In this document: positions 56,342-64,000 of the stretch, piece by piece
Layout: every line of letters begins with the position of its first letter
Numbering within the stretch: position 1 is the first letter of the stretch
Assembly (NCBI RefSeq): GCF_041080865.1
Contig: NZ_CP160906.1
Coordinates: 2,542,001-2,606,000 of the forward strand
Direction of reading: 5' to 3'
Length of the DNA: 64,000 nt
Origin: Psychromonas sp. MME1
GTDB taxonomy: Bacteria > Pseudomonadota > Gammaproteobacteria > Enterobacterales > Psychromonadaceae
The notes under the pieces: generated by a model
What the model saw: the letters and a program-made list of their open reading frames with translations, nothing else
Told to the model about the DNA's origin: nothing
Database searches by the model: none
Position numbers and translations under genes: made by a program

Positions 56342-56451
56342 TAAAAAGTTAATTAGAAAAGCTGTCTATTATTCTTTAATCTTGCAAGTTGTAAAATATA
56401 TTGTCGCAAACGTACTTTTTCTTGGTTACATCAACACGTCTTAGGTGTTGT

Positions 56452-59341
<2,890 letters not shown>

Positions 59342-59730
59342 TACAACACCTAAAAAGTGTCACGCAGTGACGCGTTTTAGGTATTGTTCCCAACAAGAGA
59401 TTGACGTCTTTTTGTCAATGTCTGAGTGGGCAACACCATTTGGCATCACTACTTAATACTGATTTTTGTTTTGTATGTCGTTTCCAAGACGCTTGCGATT
59501 TCTCATATTTTACAATACAAAAAACAACATTCGTTTTTCGTGCACCTATCAATCATAAGATTGAGTAGATACGTACTGTTCACATTTCACTACGTGAAAA
59601 ATGAACTTTTTATTTTTGCTTGATTACAATAACTAGAATAAATTCTAATCATTGAGAACAATTTCGTTTCGTTTAAACATATTGATATCTATATCGATAC
59701 GTTCAAACAGAACTTTATCAGCTTTCCTAA

Positions 59731-59743
59731 TTGTTAAAGAGCA
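59731..59743 (-). promoter_or_regulatory. BoxA antitermination signal in the 16S-23S spacer
   Basis: On the minus strand TGCTCTTTAACAA, the NusB/NusE boxA consensus, between tRNA-Glu and 23S. Confidence 0.85.
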
Positions 59744-59865
59744 GTGTTACTTATATTTCAAAGAAAGACACTTTATAAGCATTCTAAAGAGAACATTTAT
59801 AAAGTGATTCTTTTGGTTTCACAAAGAACAGTAAAAAAAGATTAAGTATCCTTTTTTATCGCAGT

Positions 59866-59941
59866 GGTATCCCCAAGGGGATTTGAACCCCTGTTACCGC
59901 CGTGAAAGGGCGGTGTCCTAGGCCTCTAGACGATGGGGACA
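59866..59941 (-). tRNA. tRNA-Glu (anticodon UUC)
   Basis: 76 bases, starting GTCCCCATCGTCTAGAGGCC, anticodon loop CCTTTCAC with UUC, T loop GGGGTTCAAATCCCC, and encoded CCA. It is the only tRNA in this spacer, lying between 16S and 23S. Confidence 0.97.
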
Positions 59942-60012
59942 TAGAACTTCTGCACTTCTTCAGTCTAATCAAACAATCTGTGTGAGCACTCATTATTGTG
60001 AATTTCTTTACG

Positions 60013-61557
<1,545 letters not shown>

Positions 61558-61835
61558 AAAGTTTAATTTGTATCTTTCGATACGACTCAATATTACTGAC
61601 TAAAACTAAAGAACTTACGTTCTTTTTGTTATTCTGAATTAACCACCAAATATAAATATTTGGCCTGTTAATCATTGAAAGATAAATCTTTCAATGTAAA
61701 TGAATTAATTCGTGTGTCACTTCTATTGATGTTACCTAAACAAGTTAGGTGTAACTTCTGCAAGCAGAAGCGTTACTTTTTGATTATTTGAAATCACATC
61801 AACAATAAGTGCCCACACAGATTGTTTGATTAAAT

Positions 61836-61848
61836 TGTTAAAGAGCGC
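61836..61848 (-). promoter_or_regulatory. BoxA antitermination signal in the 16S leader
   Basis: On the minus strand CGCTCTTTAACAA, a near-consensus boxA about 280 bases before 16S and downstream of P2. Confidence 0.85.
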
Positions 61849-61867
61849 GCCTTGCGGCGAGGTGCGT

Positions 61868-61895
61868 ATATTACGCCCCTTTCGAACAATGTCAA
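61868..61895 (-). promoter_or_regulatory. rRNA promoter P2
   Basis: On the minus strand: -35 TTGACA, 16-base spacer, -10 TAATAT, followed by CGCACC. Fully consensus -35. Confidence 0.85.
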
Positions 61896-61991
61896 CGTCT
61901 TATTTTACGTTTCTTACGAAGCGATAAATGCGTTTGTTTTATTCTCAAACTGGTTGCTAACTTGCGTTACGCCCCGTGTCTGTGGATGCGC

Positions 61992-62019
61992 ATTATAGGG
62001 ATTCAGATCACATTGGCAA
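61992..62019 (-). promoter_or_regulatory. rRNA promoter P1
   Basis: On the minus strand: -35 TTGCCA, 16-base spacer, -10 TATAAT, then a GC-rich discriminator GCGCATCC as in stringently controlled rRNA promoters. An AT-rich block (GATAATTAAATATTATTGG) directly upstream looks like an UP element. Confidence 0.85.
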
Positions 62020-62302
62020 GCGTTTTTTTCCAATAATATTTAATTATCGTTTGTTTGTATAATATCTAATCAACTTCTGTTTATTGGTTACAACAATACG
62101 CAAAAACATGAAGAACAAGTTTATTTCTCTGTGGGACAGAGCCCTACTTAAAAAGCGCTTTATAATAGAAACAGTTAATACATCAGCTTAAAAATATTTC
62201 TTGCATTGAACACTCCAGACACCGCAGCTATCATAGCTTTATACTGAATTTGTTAGGTGGATTGATCGCGTATTGTTTAAAAGAAAATAAACCATCTTTA
62301 GA

Positions 62303-62332
62303 TCTAACAGCTCAGGAATTTGAGCTGTTAGA
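62303..62332. other. Perfect 12-pair hairpin between the two rRNA operons
   Basis: TCTAACAGCTCA and TGAGCTGTTAGA flank GGAATT. No T run on either side. Role unknown; it lies upstream of P1 of the first operon. The remaining 62020-62385 region has no gene I can support. Confidence 0.7.
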
Positions 62333-62385
62333 TAGCCATAATGTGATATGCGCTTAACCAGAATAAAAAACAGTAAGAAAAGACC

Positions 62386-62562
62386 TACTGGGTTTGTTTT
62401 ATTTGGCGCTTGGCGATGGAAAGACGTCGCAGAGCACCGAAGCTCGTGACACATCGCTATCGCTATCGCGATACTCGCCCTAATATCACATGATTTGATA
62501 CTGCCGTCGGCAGGCTACCCAGCTTCCCCGTGTTCAAGTGGTCATCATCAAGTGCTTAAACG
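62386..62562 (-). repeat. Conserved flank downstream of the second rRNA operon, copy 2
   Basis: Nearly identical to 56006-56175, with an extra CTATCG (two instead of one and a half units) and one C-to-A change. It shows that a second rRNA operon truly ends here, even though its rRNA sequence is damaged. Confidence 0.85.
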
Positions 62563-62600
62563 AAAAAATCCCTGCTGACATCGTCAACAGGGATTTTTCG
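62563..62600 (-). terminator. Terminator of the second rRNA operon
   Basis: The same AATCCCTG / CAGGGATT hairpin as at 56175-56214. Confidence 0.88.
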
Positions 62601-62610
62601 TTTATTAGGC

Positions 62611-62744
62611 GCTTGGCGATGACCTACTCTCACATGGGGAGACCCCACACTACCATCGGCGCAGCTGCGTTTCACTTCTGAGTTCGGAATGGGATCAGGT
62701 GGGACTGTTATCCCCGGAGTACCACAGCGCTATGTTCGCCAAGC
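62611..62744 (-). rRNA. rrf: 5S rRNA copy with a 17-base foreign insertion
   Basis: Identical to the 5S at 56225-56341 except for 17 extra bases at 62706-62722 (TGTTATCCCCGGAGTAC). Those bases occur in 23S rRNA at about 56902-56918. A working 5S with this insertion is unlikely; a chimeric assembly is the simplest explanation. Confidence 0.7.
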
Positions 62745-62866
62745 TAAAAAGTTAATTAGAAAAGCTGCCCTTCTATTCATTCTTTAATCTTGCAAGTTGT
62801 AAAATATATTGTCGCAAACGTACTTTTTCTGGTTACAGCTCGCGTCAACACAGTCTTAGGTGTTGT

Positions 62867-64000
<1,134 letters not shown>

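Overview
The window looks like a chromosomal segment of a low-GC marine gammaproteobacterium, most like Psychromonas or its Vibrionaceae/Alteromonadales relatives. This rests on recognisable gene neighbourhoods (pilT/pilU next to yggS-proC-yggT-yggU-rdgB-hemW, mdh/argR divergent, raiA next to aroF-tyrA), on the protein sequences, and on an rRNA operon with a single tRNA-Glu in its spacer. The genus is inferred by eye, not by a database search.

Layout. 1-1.4 kb: prfB, read through its programmed +1 frameshift, and the start of lysS (minus strand). 1.7-5.3 kb: ilvI-ilvH, a small PspG-like membrane protein, a PCuAC copper chaperone and an outer-membrane barrel protein. 5.3-21 kb is the accessory part: a LuxR-type regulator facing a very large calcium-repeat lipoprotein that is split by a frameshift; asparaginase I with a TetR regulator, bracketed by two copies of a two-hairpin repeat; a secreted protein joining two kinds of periplasmic binding domain; an AraC regulator and a serine hydrolase; a PEP-CTERM protein; an ISAs1 transposase remnant between two simple-sequence repeats; and a beta-helix protein whose signal peptide is out of frame at a run of six C.

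21.5-46 kb is mostly housekeeping: a RecQ-like helicase, the DTW tRNA-modification protein, mobB, a LysE exporter, an aldo/keto reductase, yaaA, pilU and pilT, the yggS-proC-yggT-yggU-DUF4426-rdgB-hemW run (rdgB frameshifted), fbp, a PepSY/response-regulator/histidine-kinase module, cysG, a CBS protein, mdh, argR, a pilin-like protein and a lactonase. 45.4-52.9 kb holds yejA-yejB-yejE-yejF followed at once by slt, which suggests a coupled muropeptide or peptide release-and-uptake unit. 53-56 kb: raiA with a CRP-like site, then aroF-tyrA.

56.2-62.0 kb is a complete rRNA operon on the minus strand (P1/P2, 16S, tRNA-Glu, 23S, 5S, terminator). A second operon in the same orientation begins upstream of it (62.6-64.0 kb), but its 5S and 23S are shortened and shuffled compared with the first. 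That end of the window is most simply explained as an assembly artefact at a repeat. Three genes elsewhere carry single-base frameshifts, so sequence quality must be weighed before any of them is called a true pseudogene.

I did not find a defence island, CRISPR array, prophage or biosynthetic cluster. The most promising biological leads are the yej-slt operon, the double-binding-domain secreted protein beside the AraC/serine-hydrolase pair, and the repeat-bracketed ansA-tetR segment.
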